64,000 nt of DNA from a virus. The stretch lies in the IMG/VR virus record IMGVR_UViG_3300046328_000499, positions 1-64,000 of that record; one strand, 5' to 3'. Within the stretch, counting starts at the first letter, position 1; each line of letters begins with the position of its first letter. This document shows positions 18,174 through 28,592 of the stretch, piece after piece. Made by a program: the position numbers and the translations under genes. The notes under the pieces were generated by a model. It was given only the letters and a program-made list of their open reading frames with translations. It was not told where the DNA came from and did not search any database.

Positions 18174-18506
18174 ATGAGAATAAAAGTCAATCAAAAGAAT
18201 TATATTTTGATTTGGTTAAAAATTTTAGTTAGTATTAGAATGGGAATTAAACTTACTAATATTCAATATAAACTATTAGAATATATTTGTAAAACAGCTA
18301 ATATAAATAAAACAAATAGGAGATCTGCTTCACAAAAATTAAAAATAAGTTATCAAGTCATTACTAATAATATAAAATTTTTAAAAGATAAGTCTTTATT
18401 AGTTTTTGATTCAGTCTTAAGAGAATATAAACCTTCACCAATTTTAAAATATCCAAAAACTATTGAAGATTTATCTAATTATGTAATTAAATTTGAATTA
18501 GACTAA
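18174..18506 (+). CDS. Small winged-helix DNA-binding protein
   Basis: A 110-residue basic protein. Residues 28-75 read as a helix-turn-helix with wing: TNIQYKLLEYIC, then SASQKLKISYQVITNNIKFL and KSLLVFDS. Such proteins are often regulators, but its place between TerL and portal also allows a small-terminase role. It overlaps the portal start by one base (TAATG). No other domain is seen. Confidence 0.55.
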   Translation: MRIKVNQKNYILIWLKILVSIRMGIKLTNIQYKLLEYICKTANINKTNRRSASQKLKISYQVITNNIKFLKDKSLLVFDSVLREYKPSPILKYPKTIEDLSNYVIKFELD

Positions 18507-20830
18507 TGACAAAAGAAAAGTTAATTAAACAAGATAATTACGAAGATTCATTTTCTAACTATTATTACGAAAATGAGTTAATTTCTGAAGAAGAAAAAAA
18601 TTCTTCTAATTATTTAATTTATATGGTTGATAAAGTAATTAGAGATTTAAACTATGATAAATTAGATTTAAAGAAAGCTGCTATGTATTACAATAGAACA
18701 AGAGATAATAATGAATTTTGTTATTTATGGGAATCTGAAGGGTTAGCAAATCCAGGTGAATTACCTTTTGTTTCATTGATTTTACCTAGAATAAAAGTAT
18801 TGGTTGGAGTTCATCTTCAACATAGATTTAATTACTTTATTAGTTGTAGAGGTAATGATGCTTTAACTTTAATAGAAGAAGAAAAGAAAACTGGATTATT
18901 GAATAAGATTTATAATGAAATAGTTGAAGACATACAAGCTAGATTAAAATTATTAACTCATTTTGCTAAGCCTGACGAACAATCTAAGCAATTAAAGATT
19001 CAAGATGAATTGTATCAAAAGAAAATAGATAAATTAATTCTTGATTATGACGCAGAATTTATTTCAGAAATTGAAATCCTCTCTCAAGATGTTCTTAATG
19101 ATTTGGTATCTAAACTTAATATTAAAAATCTTTCAGCAGATTTATTTGAACATCTTTTAATTTATGGTCAATGCTATTATAGAACTTTTATTGATAATTT
19201 AGGTGAAACTCCTCAATTAGATATTTGTAATCCAAGACATTTTTATTATAAAAAACACGATTATAAAAAAGAAGTTTCTCAATCTAATCAATGTTTTTAT
19301 AAAATGTATATGACTAAAACTGAAATTTTAAATAAATTTGGAGCTGAAATGACATTAGAAGAAAAGAAAGAATTATCTAATCGACTATCTTTATTTTCTT
19401 ATGATACAGACAACTATTGGGATTTAGGTTTATACCAACAAGGTACAGTCAATCTATTAAATGAAGAAAATTCTAACATAAATCAATATCAACAATATAA
19501 GTATCAAGATAAATCTTTTCACGAATATATTTGTGTGTATCACTCTGAATGGTTAAGTAATAATGAATATATTACTACAGATAAAAATAGTCAGACTATA
19601 ACAAAGTATCGTATGGATCGTTACGAAGGCTATCGTATTGGTGGAGAAGCTGGTATATATCTTAAATTAAGAAAAAGTCCTTATGTTGTAAGAGATCTTG
19701 ATTTTCCTGATAAATGTACTCTTTCTTATAACGGAATTATACAAGCAAATGTAAATTCTACTAAACCTGAATCAATGGTTTTATTATTAAAACAAATTCA
19801 AGATGATTACGACATTACTTTATATCTTAGAAAACAAGCAGAATCTCAATTTAGGTTAGGAGGTTTAGCTATTGATGTAGCTTCTTTACCAAAACTTTTA
19901 GGCGGTACAATGGAAGAACGTCTTGAAAAAGTTCTTCAATATCGTAAAAATGCTAATATTTATCTTATGGATTCTTCTCAAGAAGGTATTCTTCAAGGAG
20001 GACAAAATGCTTCCATTCAAGATTATCCTTCAAATGTGGACCTGAATTTTATTCAAGCTTGTAATCAAATACTAGAACAATTAGAAGCTCTTGCTGCTGA
20101 TATTACAGGTGTAAATAGACAAATGATGGGGCAAATGGAAGAACGTGATGGAGCTGCTGTAACTAAACAAGCTTTAATGCAAACAAGTCTTTCTACTAAA
20201 ACTTGGTTCACATCTATTGATAGAGTTACTGAATGTCTATTAACAGATCTATTAGAATTATCAAGAATATCTTATGAAATAGGTCAGAAAGGAGCTTATC
20301 TTTTAGGAACCAAACAAAAAATTTATTCAATAAATAACTTATTTAAGTTATCTTCTTATTCTGTTTATGTATCTGATTCAGGTCAAGAAGAAACTATGCT
20401 GGCAAAACTAGAACAATTTATTCAACCATTTGCACAAAATGGAACTCTTGATATGGATTTAGCTTTAGAATTAGTTACAACTAATTCTGTATCTAAAATG
20501 AAATCTACTATTTTGAATAAGAAAAAAGCTAAAGAAAATTCTGAATTAGAACAAATGAAACAACAACTTGAACAAATTAACAAACAAATGGAAGAAACTA
20601 ATAAAGAACTAGAGAAATTGAAAAAATTAGATTTAGACACTAAAGCAAAAGAATTATCATTACAAGAAAGAAAAGTTATTACAACTGAAACTAAATTAGC
20701 ACACGATAAAGAATTAAAAGAAAAAAATTTACAAGCTAAGACTGATGCTGAGAAACAACGTAATGAAATAGAAAAAATTCAAGCAGTTAATGGTGGAAAA
20801 GATAAAGAAGTTAAAAATGTTTCTTGGTAA
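18506..20830 (+). CDS. Portal protein
   Basis: A 774-residue protein, the dodecameric channel through which DNA enters the head. Support comes from its place two genes after TerL, its length, and a core typical of crAss-like/P22-like portals: ILEQLEALAADITGVNRQMM, then EERDGAAVTKQAL and a helical stem region. The C-terminal ~110 residues are a long Lys/Glu/Gln-rich coiled coil (MKQQLEQINKQMEETNKELE and following), common at the end of such portals. The beginning is acidic and hydrophilic. Confidence 0.75.
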   Translation: MTKEKLIKQDNYEDSFSNYYYENELISEEEKNSSNYLIYMVDKVIRDLNYDKLDLKKAAMYYNRTRDNNEFCYLWESEGLANPGELPFVSLILPRIKVLVGVHLQHRFNYFISCRGNDALTLIEEEKKTGLLNKIYNEIVEDIQARLKLLTHFAKPDEQSKQLKIQDELYQKKIDKLILDYDAEFISEIEILSQDVLNDLVSKLNIKNLSADLFEHLLIYGQCYYRTFIDNLGETPQLDICNPRHFYYKKHDYKKEVSQSNQCFYKMYMTKTEILNKFGAEMTLEEKKELSNRLSLFSYDTDNYWDLGLYQQGTVNLLNEENSNINQYQQYKYQDKSFHEYICVYHSEWLSNNEYITTDKNSQTITKYRMDRYEGYRIGGEAGIYLKLRKSPYVVRDLDFPDKCTLSYNGIIQANVNSTKPESMVLLLKQIQDDYDITLYLRKQAESQFRLGGLAIDVASLPKLLGGTMEERLEKVLQYRKNANIYLMDSSQEGILQGGQNASIQDYPSNVDLNFIQACNQILEQLEALAADITGVNRQMMGQMEERDGAAVTKQALMQTSLSTKTWFTSIDRVTECLLTDLLELSRISYEIGQKGAYLLGTKQKIYSINNLFKLSSYSVYVSDSGQEETMLAKLEQFIQPFAQNGTLDMDLALELVTTNSVSKMKSTILNKKKAKENSELEQMKQQLEQINKQMEETNKELEKLKKLDLDTKAKELSLQERKVITTETKLAHDKELKEKNLQAKTDAEKQRNEIEKIQAVNGGKDKEVKNVSW

Positions 20831-20877
20831 ATTTTAAATGATAAAAATTAATATAAATAATTATAAAGATAAAATAA

Positions 20878-21363
20878 ATGAAAATACTTAGAGATGGTAT
20901 TTATATTGTTATCATATTTCCAGACAATACTTTTTGTAGTAAAACATTTAATGGAAAAGATAAATTTAGTTGTTTAGATAAAGCTGTTCAATGGGAAAAA
21001 AAATTGTTATCTTCTAATAATTTAACTAAAGATTGGTTATTATCAAGAGATAAAGTCAGACATTCTTTTCTATGGAAATTTACTACATCAGAAAGAAGAC
21101 CTCAAGATAAAAAATGTGTTATTAGAATAGTATATAAAAATATTTCTAGAAAATCTAAATATGTTGATTATAGAAATCAAGATAACTTTAATAAAAGAAT
21201 TTCTGAGTTAGAAATACCTTTTCAATTAGCAAATAAACAAATTAAATATATTAGAGAAAGCAGAATAGAAAAATACAGAGATACTATAGAGAAAATTTTG
21301 CCTGAAATTAATATAAACAAATATATATTTAATTATAAATTAAGTAAAGGAATTAAAGTATGA
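20878..21363 (+). CDS. Hypothetical basic protein
   Basis: A 161-residue, strongly basic protein. The first 45 residues (DGIYIVIIFPDNTFCSKTF...CLDKAVQWEKKLL) have three short strands followed by a helix, loosely like an AP2-type DNA-binding unit, and a second such unit may occur around residues 80-115. This is a weak resemblance. It overlaps the next gene by four bases (ATGA), showing coupling to the Cys-rich structural gene. Confidence 0.45.
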   Translation: MKILRDGIYIVIIFPDNTFCSKTFNGKDKFSCLDKAVQWEKKLLSSNNLTKDWLLSRDKVRHSFLWKFTTSERRPQDKKCVIRIVYKNISRKSKYVDYRNQDNFNKRISELEIPFQLANKQIKYIRESRIEKYRDTIEKILPEININKYIFNYKLSKGIKV

Positions 21364-23774
21364 TTACAATAACACCAATTAATAATATCAACGTATTTAT
21401 TACAAATAATTGGATTACAGTAGCAAGAGGTTCAGGTGCTCATTTAATTTCGTTAACTTCTAATGTGAATACAGTGTGTCCTGGACCCTTTCCTTCACCT
21501 ATTGTTTGGGTTCCTTCAAATCCAATAAGTATAAATTCTTCAACAACTTTTAATGCAATTTCAACTCTATTTTCAGCTACTACTCCGTGTGATTTACAAA
21601 ATTTAACTATAAATTATGAAGTAATTGAACCTAAAGTTATTTATGAAAGAATTGCAGGTACTACTTCAATTAATTTTATTGACGTAACAACTAAAAGTAC
21701 AAATTCTCACACACATTCTATACCTGTATCAAATACAACTTGGATGCAAAATCCAAATATAACAAGAGGAAGAATTGCAATAGAAAAATTTAATACTACT
21801 ACTTCACTTTGGGAAATTGTAGATTATGTTCCATTAAATTCTCAAAAAATTGTAAAAGGTTTAACTGAAACAACTTGTATTTATCGTACTAGATTTGAAT
21901 ATAGATTAATTGCAAATTGTGGAGGGACTAGCCCATTAATTTTTGAAGCTATCGGACAATCATTTAATTTATCCGCTTATTTATATGAAACACCTTCACC
22001 AAATATTACAAAAGTTGAATCTACTTCTGGTACTAAAATATTTTCGTGTTATCAAAACAATAAATATTACATTACAACAGAAGCAAACAATATTTTTACC
22101 ATTTATTTTAAATCTAGCAATATCGGATACACTTATACTTATGGCAGTTCTAGTATATGCACTATTCCTACTCCTAATTTTATTCCTAATTTAACTTATT
22201 TTACAGCTGATTTTAAATTAACAGGAAGATTTACTAATGCTTGGCCTTTACAGCAACATAAAAACCAATTTACAGGCACTGCTACAACATTTATTAATGG
22301 TATACTTGTTACTGGTGTTACACCTTATCAAGAAAGTATTTCATTTTATTTAGAGTCTATAAAACCTACTTTAAATTTTAATACACAACAAAATTGTAAT
22401 TTATTGTATACTGTTTGTGATGATAGTAAGATAACAAACCCTTGTTTAATTGATAAAATAGATTTTTATATTGAAAAGAAGACTTCAAATGTATGGAATA
22501 GTTGTTTTAATTCTAAACCTGGAAGTTGCTATACAACAGATGCTTGTTCAACTGGTATTCAAACACTAAGAACTAAATTAAAATATGTTTCTTACGTTAA
22601 AACAGATAGTTGTGGTTGTGATTCAACTCCTACACCAAAAACTGAATTTGAAACAGATTGGTATGAATATACATTTAATATATTAGACTATAAACCTATT
22701 ATAGAACTACCTGTATTAAATTGTTGTTATCCTGTAAACAGTGTACTAAACATAATTCCAACTTCTCTTGATCCAAATAACGATAAACAAGATTCGATAG
22801 AAGAATGGTATTGGTCAGAAGGTTATTGTGATGATTTAGTTACTCAAGTAGCTCATCCAGATACTTTAATTGATTTAATTACAACTCCTGCTGTAACTTG
22901 TGTTGTTGGTCAAACTTCTACATTAATTTATCAATATTATTCTTGGAATTATAAAACTTCAACTTGGTTAGAAAATGTTGCAAAAAAATTAACTTATGTA
23001 GTTCCTGATCCTTTAATTACACCTATTGTATTAGCTAATTTCAATTATAGTCTCACATTAGATAAATTAGGCGCAGGTAAAGTTATTGCAACTCATACAA
23101 ATTGTTGCACTAAAACTGTAAAAGAATTGTTAATCAATACGTGTAAATCAGTTGAATTATTAAAAGATTGTTATAATACTACAACTCTTTGTGATTGTAC
23201 TAAATATAAATTTGTAAATAATAGCCCTACAAATAACTATACAATTACTATTAATAAATCTATTAATGGCGTATTTACTCAAATAGACCAATTTACACTC
23301 AATTCTTCTTTGACAAAGGATTATACATTTCAAGATGGTGTGTATAAAATAAATTATTTAAATACTACTATTGCTACTGATAATTGGGTTGAATTAGAAT
23401 ATGTATTTTGTGCTATTGATAAATGTTATACTGATTTTTTAAGTAAAGCTATTTGTTGTTCTAATGATACGTGTAACGATAAAATTTGTGAAGATACAAA
23501 GTATAAAACTAATAAAATTATGGCACTGTATCAAATGTATATGATGTTAGTACAAGAAGAACAAAAATTGAATCAAGTGTATACAGAAATTGATATTACA
23601 AATAAATTGACTACTATAACTAAGTTAGATGATTTAAGAAAAAAACTTGAAGAGCTTTGTATTCCTTGTAAAACAAAAGAATGTGTTGAATCAGGTAATA
23701 CAACTTTTTCTAATAGTTCTTTTTCTAATAATTCTAGTAACTCTAATTTAACTTCTAACTGTGGTTGTAAATAA
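21360..23774 (+). CDS. Large Cys-rich beta protein, putative head fibre or decoration
   Basis: An 804-residue beta-rich protein with a striking number of cysteines, many in CC or C-x-C pairs in the second half (NCCYP, NCCTK, ICCSN, SNCGCK at the end). N-terminal segments look like Ig-like strands. Around residues 715-765 a helical segment (IMALYQMYMMLVQEEQKL) leads to a C-terminal Ser/Asn-rich tail. Proteins encoded between portal and capsid in crAss-like phages include head fibres; that role is inferred here. It overlaps the next gene by one base. Confidence 0.55.
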   Translation: MITITPINNINVFITNNWITVARGSGAHLISLTSNVNTVCPGPFPSPIVWVPSNPISINSSTTFNAISTLFSATTPCDLQNLTINYEVIEPKVIYERIAGTTSINFIDVTTKSTNSHTHSIPVSNTTWMQNPNITRGRIAIEKFNTTTSLWEIVDYVPLNSQKIVKGLTETTCIYRTRFEYRLIANCGGTSPLIFEAIGQSFNLSAYLYETPSPNITKVESTSGTKIFSCYQNNKYYITTEANNIFTIYFKSSNIGYTYTYGSSSICTIPTPNFIPNLTYFTADFKLTGRFTNAWPLQQHKNQFTGTATTFINGILVTGVTPYQESISFYLESIKPTLNFNTQQNCNLLYTVCDDSKITNPCLIDKIDFYIEKKTSNVWNSCFNSKPGSCYTTDACSTGIQTLRTKLKYVSYVKTDSCGCDSTPTPKTEFETDWYEYTFNILDYKPIIELPVLNCCYPVNSVLNIIPTSLDPNNDKQDSIEEWYWSEGYCDDLVTQVAHPDTLIDLITTPAVTCVVGQTSTLIYQYYSWNYKTSTWLENVAKKLTYVVPDPLITPIVLANFNYSLTLDKLGAGKVIATHTNCCTKTVKELLINTCKSVELLKDCYNTTTLCDCTKYKFVNNSPTNNYTITINKSINGVFTQIDQFTLNSSLTKDYTFQDGVYKINYLNTTIATDNWVELEYVFCAIDKCYTDFLSKAICCSNDTCNDKICEDTKYKTNKIMALYQMYMMLVQEEQKLNQVYTEIDITNKLTTITKLDDLRKKLEELCIPCKTKECVESGNTTFSNSSFSNNSSNSNLTSNCGCK

Positions 23775-24724
23775 TGACAACATTTTGTAAATATTATTTA
23801 ATAGAACAACTAGAACAATCTACTTATACACTTTACAACAAGATATTTTCAGATGCTTATCAATATATTATAGACGCACAAAAATTAGAATATATTGGTA
23901 AACCTGTTAAACAATATTACAATGAAATAAATAAATTACATTATTTAATAAATTTATCAGCAATGATAAAAAAAATAATTTCAGATTATTTAGATAATGG
24001 TTGTTGTTTAACAGATGAAATATTAACTAAAATTTATAATGACTGTTATAAGTTAAATTGCTCTTCTAATTGTGATACAAATCTTTTTGCTAAATATCGT
24101 GAAGAAATAATCAATACTTTTTTACCAAAAGATTTAACGTCAATTCTTAACATAAAAATATTAGATCAAACTTCTTCTAGTATATTAATTGGTTGGAATA
24201 ACATTGGTATTAATACATATAAAATAGAAACTTACAATAATTCTACCAATACACTAATTTCAACTAATTTTACTACTGATGTTCAGTTTAATATTACTGG
24301 GTTAGTCGCAGGTACAGAATATAAGATAGTTGTTAGTAGTACAGTTGATTGTGTTATATCTAATTTAGTATTAGCTTCAACAAGTCCATTAACTATTACA
24401 GTGAATCTTATAGGAGGAGGAACAAGTTCTAAATTTACTCCTATTAATGTTCATATAATTAACGCTTTTCCTAACACTTTTGTTATAGATTTTGATTCTA
24501 ATGCTCCAAATTTAGTGGTTACTTCTATTTTAGTAAATACAATACAAAGTATTGCTGCACCTGAAGTAAATATATTATCTACATACTTAACAGGAGCTTC
24601 TGCTAAAATGAAATCAGGTACTTATACATTTACTAATGTTACTACATCACAAGTAATTGATATAATTTTTACTCCTTTTACATTAGCTTGGTCAGGAAGT
24701 CAATCTTGTATTACATTGCCTTAA
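23774..24724 (+). CDS. Structural protein with fibronectin type III-like domain
   Basis: A 316-residue protein. Residues 1-115 are helical and include cysteines (NGCCLTDEIL, CYKLNCSSNCD). Residues 124-205 form an FN3-like domain: SSSILIGWNNIGINTYKIE, then FNITGLVAGTEYKIVV, the classic L-x-P/A-G-T-x-Y strand. The remaining ~110 residues are beta-rich. FN3 domains on phage capsids and tails bind cell surfaces or mucus. The N-terminal helical part may anchor it to the preceding Cys-rich protein, whose C-terminus is also helical. Confidence 0.6.
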   Translation: MTTFCKYYLIEQLEQSTYTLYNKIFSDAYQYIIDAQKLEYIGKPVKQYYNEINKLHYLINLSAMIKKIISDYLDNGCCLTDEILTKIYNDCYKLNCSSNCDTNLFAKYREEIINTFLPKDLTSILNIKILDQTSSSILIGWNNIGINTYKIETYNNSTNTLISTNFTTDVQFNITGLVAGTEYKIVVSSTVDCVISNLVLASTSPLTITVNLIGGGTSSKFTPINVHIINAFPNTFVIDFDSNAPNLVVTSILVNTIQSIAAPEVNILSTYLTGASAKMKSGTYTFTNVTTSQVIDIIFTPFTLAWSGSQSCITLP

Positions 24725-24771
24725 GAAAAAACACTCAACAAATAAATAAATTAATTTGAATCTATTATAAA

Positions 24772-26523
24772 ATGCCTTATAGTACAGGAAATATGATTTA
24801 CTCGTCTATTAAGACAGTAAGTAATGGAATAAAAACAAGTTATCCTATAACTCCAAGTTCAACAGCAGAGAGTATCTCTTTTATGCTTGGAGTTAGTTTA
24901 ACTGTTGCACAACAAATTAAAGACAGTGTAGTTAAATTTGATTCTAATAAATGTCCAGTAAGTTTATTTTGTTTATCTTCAAATGCCCCAACTATATTAG
25001 AAGGAAATACATTAAATTTTGATATCTCTAGAACAGGTAGTCTAGGAGATCAAGTTCCAGTTACTTGGACTATTATAGGCACAGGAGTAAATCCAGCAAT
25101 TGCTTCTGATTTTGCCTCTGCTATAACTGGAAGTGTTGTATTTAATGCTAATGAGTTAATAAAAACTATTTCAATAGTTACAAATACAACTTTAACTGGA
25201 ACTTTATTAGATAAAACTTTTTCAATATCTATTACTCCTCCAACTGCACAAATGAATACTTGTGGAAATATTTCAGGAGTTATACAACAAATACAATTTT
25301 ATACTGTAACAGTAACTAAATCGGGTAACGCTGCTGGTTCAGGTACTGTAACAATGTTAGGAGCAACTACAATTCAATCTGGATTTTTATTTTCTATTAC
25401 AGCTAATATTACAAATCCATATCAAAAAATACTTGGTTATTATATTGGAAGTACATTTGTAACTACAAACTCTATTAATGAAAATATTTCTTTTACAGTA
25501 ATTTCTGATATTACTATTGATGTAGTTTTTGTTAAAGAAACTATTATAGTGAAACTTGAAACAACTGCTAATGGTACGGTAGCTAATCAAAGTATTGGAT
25601 CTTATACTTGGGATAAAGGAACAACTTTTACTACAACTGTAACACCAAATGCAGGATATAAAGTTGCTTATCAAACACAAGGAGATTTACCATTTTCTAC
25701 AATAAATGGAGTAGCAACTACTGATAATTATTATGGAGGAGTTCCGTTTCCAACTAATTTTGTAAGCTCATCAATATTAACCAATACAACATTTAGTATA
25801 GTATTTGTAAAATATAGTTATACAGTAACTCAAAGAAATACAGGTTTAGGTACTACTTCTCCTGCTAACGGAGTTGTAACTAATATTAATATTGGAAGTA
25901 ATTATTTTTTAAATTATTTACCTAATCCAACTCAATGGACAAAAGCTATTTATTTAAATAGTGTAAAACAACTAGGACTAAATGGAGCTAGTGGAAATAT
26001 TAGTTTACCTATTACAATTAATTCAACAGTCACTACAGAATTTGTATCAATGTATTCTCCTGATAATATTGTATATAAAAACAATCAAGTTTTAGGTGGA
26101 ACATCTAATGCAATGGTTACATATACACCAGAAAGATATACTATATTAGAACCTACTGATGGTAGATACTATAATAATATAGTGGTAGTATGTGAAATAT
26201 TTGCGGGAACAGCAGCTAATGAATTCCTTATGTTTTATGGAGGAAACACAAATGTTTCTTCTAATTTAACAGGTTCTAATGTAACTTATATTTCCAATAC
26301 TTTGACTCCTGTCAACACAATTCCAAATCTTAATGCGGTAGCAAATTTTAATAAAACTACTTATAATACAATACCATCAGGAGGAACTTATCAACAATTA
26401 TTATTGCTTTCAGGATTCAATTCAGCTGCAATAGGTTCACAAGTTACACTTAATATTAGTGGACAATTGAATGCAAGTGGAAATGATGGTTGGTTTGTTC
26501 AATTTTATACATTATATTATTAA
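24772..26523 (+). CDS. Calx-beta and Ig-like repeat virion protein
   Basis: A 583-residue protein. Residues 1-70 form a small module (KTVSNGIKTSYPI... then AQQIKDSV) shared with the products at 26563 and 30301. Residues 75-165 resemble a Calx-beta domain (LEGNTLNFDISRTGSLGDQ, then FNANELIKTISI). Residues 180-370 hold repeats like the InlB B-repeat/Listeria-Bacteroides type (YTVTVTKSGNAAGSGTV, TTANGTVANQSIGSYTWDKG). The C-terminal 170 residues are another beta domain. It is likely a surface adhesin on the virion. Confidence 0.6.
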   Translation: MPYSTGNMIYSSIKTVSNGIKTSYPITPSSTAESISFMLGVSLTVAQQIKDSVVKFDSNKCPVSLFCLSSNAPTILEGNTLNFDISRTGSLGDQVPVTWTIIGTGVNPAIASDFASAITGSVVFNANELIKTISIVTNTTLTGTLLDKTFSISITPPTAQMNTCGNISGVIQQIQFYTVTVTKSGNAAGSGTVTMLGATTIQSGFLFSITANITNPYQKILGYYIGSTFVTTNSINENISFTVISDITIDVVFVKETIIVKLETTANGTVANQSIGSYTWDKGTTFTTTVTPNAGYKVAYQTQGDLPFSTINGVATTDNYYGGVPFPTNFVSSSILTNTTFSIVFVKYSYTVTQRNTGLGTTSPANGVVTNINIGSNYFLNYLPNPTQWTKAIYLNSVKQLGLNGASGNISLPITINSTVTTEFVSMYSPDNIVYKNNQVLGGTSNAMVTYTPERYTILEPTDGRYYNNIVVVCEIFAGTAANEFLMFYGGNTNVSSNLTGSNVTYISNTLTPVNTIPNLNAVANFNKTTYNTIPSGGTYQQLLLLSGFNSAAIGSQVTLNISGQLNASGNDGWFVQFYTLYY

Positions 26524-26562
26524 TATTAAAAATATTACTTTAAAAATTTAAATTAAATAGTT

Positions 26563-27717
26563 ATGCCTTTTAATAATGGAGATAGTTATTATACACAAGT
26601 TAGAGACACAATTAATGGAATTTCTTTAAATACTTCTGGACTAGCTTATCCTTTAACAAATGCTCAATTAGCAATAGCATTAAATATAGATATTAGTTTA
26701 GCTACAACATTAAATGCAAGTAGAATTTTGGTTGGTAACACAGGAACTTGTCCTTTAACTGTATTATGTGCAACTAAAACATCTGGAACAACAGAAGGAG
26801 ATACTTATACTTTTACAATAACTAGAACAGGAGATATTACTTCGTCTTTTTCTGGTACTTGGAATGTTTCTTCTGGAGGAGTAAATCCAGCGGTTATAGC
26901 AGATTTTACAGGCGGGTTTTTTCCTAGCGGGACTTTTTCTTTTGCTTCTGGAATATTAACAACAACACTCTCATTTACTACAACAATAAATTATTCTTTA
27001 ACAGTTGATCCAGACAAAACATTTATATTTAATTTAGTTCCACCTACTGGTATGGTTATATCAAATTTATGCTCTGTATTACCTACAAATATTATTCAAT
27101 TACAATCTATTAATAAATATAACCATACAATACATTTTAGAGCGGATTCAAACGAAGAAACACTTAATATAGCTAGAGATACTATAGCAAATTTAAAACT
27201 GTATAATACTTTATTGGGTACAGATATATCTAATACTTCTCAGGTATTATTTGATTATCTTGAAACAGGAACTTTGCCTCAAACTAATCTTAGTCAAACA
27301 TTTAATCAATTACAAACTATTGTAGCTACAAGACAAAGAGCATTTAATTTAACTTGTTACTTACAAAATTATTCTAACTCAATTTTTGATGAAAGTATAT
27401 TATTTCAATATGATTTTCCAGAAATAGTGACAAATAGTGGAGTATTTGTCTATAATGCAAATACAGGAATTTCTTTAGAAACATTAGTTGGATTTAATAC
27501 TAAAATCGATGTACTAACCTTTGATTTTGTTAATTTTAGTATTGAAGTTTTATATAATTATTCTTCTAATTTTACTACTTACACTTTGACAACATTAACA
27601 GCACTTAACACTGCAATTGATACAGCCTTTATTTCTAATAGCGGATACTATACATTACATATTGTAGCTAAAAATATAGCAACTACAAACATTACATTTA
27701 CTTTCAATTATGTTTAA
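26563..27717 (+). CDS. Calx-beta-like virion protein
   Basis: A 384-residue protein. It begins like the preceding product (RDTINGISLNTS...AYPLTNAQLAIAL). Residues 70-170 form a Calx-beta-like domain (TSGTTEGDTYTFTITRTGD, CSVLPTNII at its end). The last ~200 residues are unrecognised, with a helical part followed by beta strands. It shares gene order and modules with its neighbour, suggesting duplication and divergence. Confidence 0.55.
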   Translation: MPFNNGDSYYTQVRDTINGISLNTSGLAYPLTNAQLAIALNIDISLATTLNASRILVGNTGTCPLTVLCATKTSGTTEGDTYTFTITRTGDITSSFSGTWNVSSGGVNPAVIADFTGGFFPSGTFSFASGILTTTLSFTTTINYSLTVDPDKTFIFNLVPPTGMVISNLCSVLPTNIIQLQSINKYNHTIHFRADSNEETLNIARDTIANLKLYNTLLGTDISNTSQVLFDYLETGTLPQTNLSQTFNQLQTIVATRQRAFNLTCYLQNYSNSIFDESILFQYDFPEIVTNSGVFVYNANTGISLETLVGFNTKIDVLTFDFVNFSIEVLYNYSSNFTTYTLTTLTALNTAIDTAFISNSGYYTLHIVAKNIATTNITFTFNYV

Positions 27718-27738
27718 TTACTTTTAATCAATCACATT

Positions 27739-28587
27739 ATGGCAACAGGAAACAAATACGTAGAACATAAAATGGAGTCTAATGACCAAGCTAGAGTATT
27801 TCGTAGAGGTCTAAGAATGAATAGTACAGGAGGAGTAATTACTTCAGGAGGAAATGCAACTAATTCTAATGGAGAATATCTTAATATTAATGGATATACA
27901 GCTATTGATAGATTAAGGCCTGATGTAACTTTTTCTATCTCATTTTGGGGAAAAAATCTTCAATCTATAAGTTCTAGAAGATCAACTACTTTAGCTACCG
28001 ATAGATTGCAACTAATTATATATTCAGACGGAATATTCTGGAGTAACGAACCAACTAATTCATCTATATTAAAAACGACTACACTGACACTAACTAGACA
28101 AAACGATACAAAAATGGATCATATAGTGGTCACTAATCAGGGTGGGAATGGTTATAATGTAAACAATCTTAAAGTATATCTTAATGGGATTGATATTGAC
28201 AGTGTTGGAGTAAATACACAATCTAATTTAACAAAAGTTCAATATGATGCAGGATTATTAAGAACCTTAAGAGATGCAGCTCCTATTAACGGTGGTTTTG
28301 CAACTTCTAGTTTTATAGTTAATAATTCTCACATGGCAGATTTTATGATTTGTGAAGGGTATGTAATTACACCTAATGAAGTTCGTCAGATGTTTAATAG
28401 AGGAACTAATGATATTAATTTATATGCAACACACTATCCTGCAACAGTAATGGCTGCTAGAACTATTCATTATAGTTTTGATGATGGTAATTATACAGGT
28501 TTGGTATTAAGAAATTTAGTTACTCCTGGTACATTTGATGCAACTATCAGTAATCAAGCAACTCCTAATTTAATTGATTTATATTAA
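27739..28587 (+). CDS. LamG-like (concanavalin-type) virion protein
   Basis: A 282-residue protein. Residues 45-210 show LamG-like strands: EYLNINGYTAIDR, VTFSISFWGKN, KMDHIVVTNQGG, NNLKVYLNGIDI and HMADFMICEGYVITPNEVRQMFNRG. The last part (TIHYSFDDGNYTGLVLRNL) resembles the closing strand that reports a body of the domain. It probably binds glycan on the host or in the environment. It sits between adhesin-like genes. Confidence 0.55.
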   Translation: MATGNKYVEHKMESNDQARVFRRGLRMNSTGGVITSGGNATNSNGEYLNINGYTAIDRLRPDVTFSISFWGKNLQSISSRRSTTLATDRLQLIIYSDGIFWSNEPTNSSILKTTTLTLTRQNDTKMDHIVVTNQGGNGYNVNNLKVYLNGIDIDSVGVNTQSNLTKVQYDAGLLRTLRDAAPINGGFATSSFIVNNSHMADFMICEGYVITPNEVRQMFNRGTNDINLYATHYPATVMAARTIHYSFDDGNYTGLVLRNLVTPGTFDATISNQATPNLIDLY

Positions 28588-28592
28588 TTTCA

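Noticed and set aside
21943-22194. Hydrophobic 83-residue reading with apparent membrane segments
   Set aside because: It lies wholly inside the Cys-rich 21360 gene in another frame, whose own frame is continuous and better supported.
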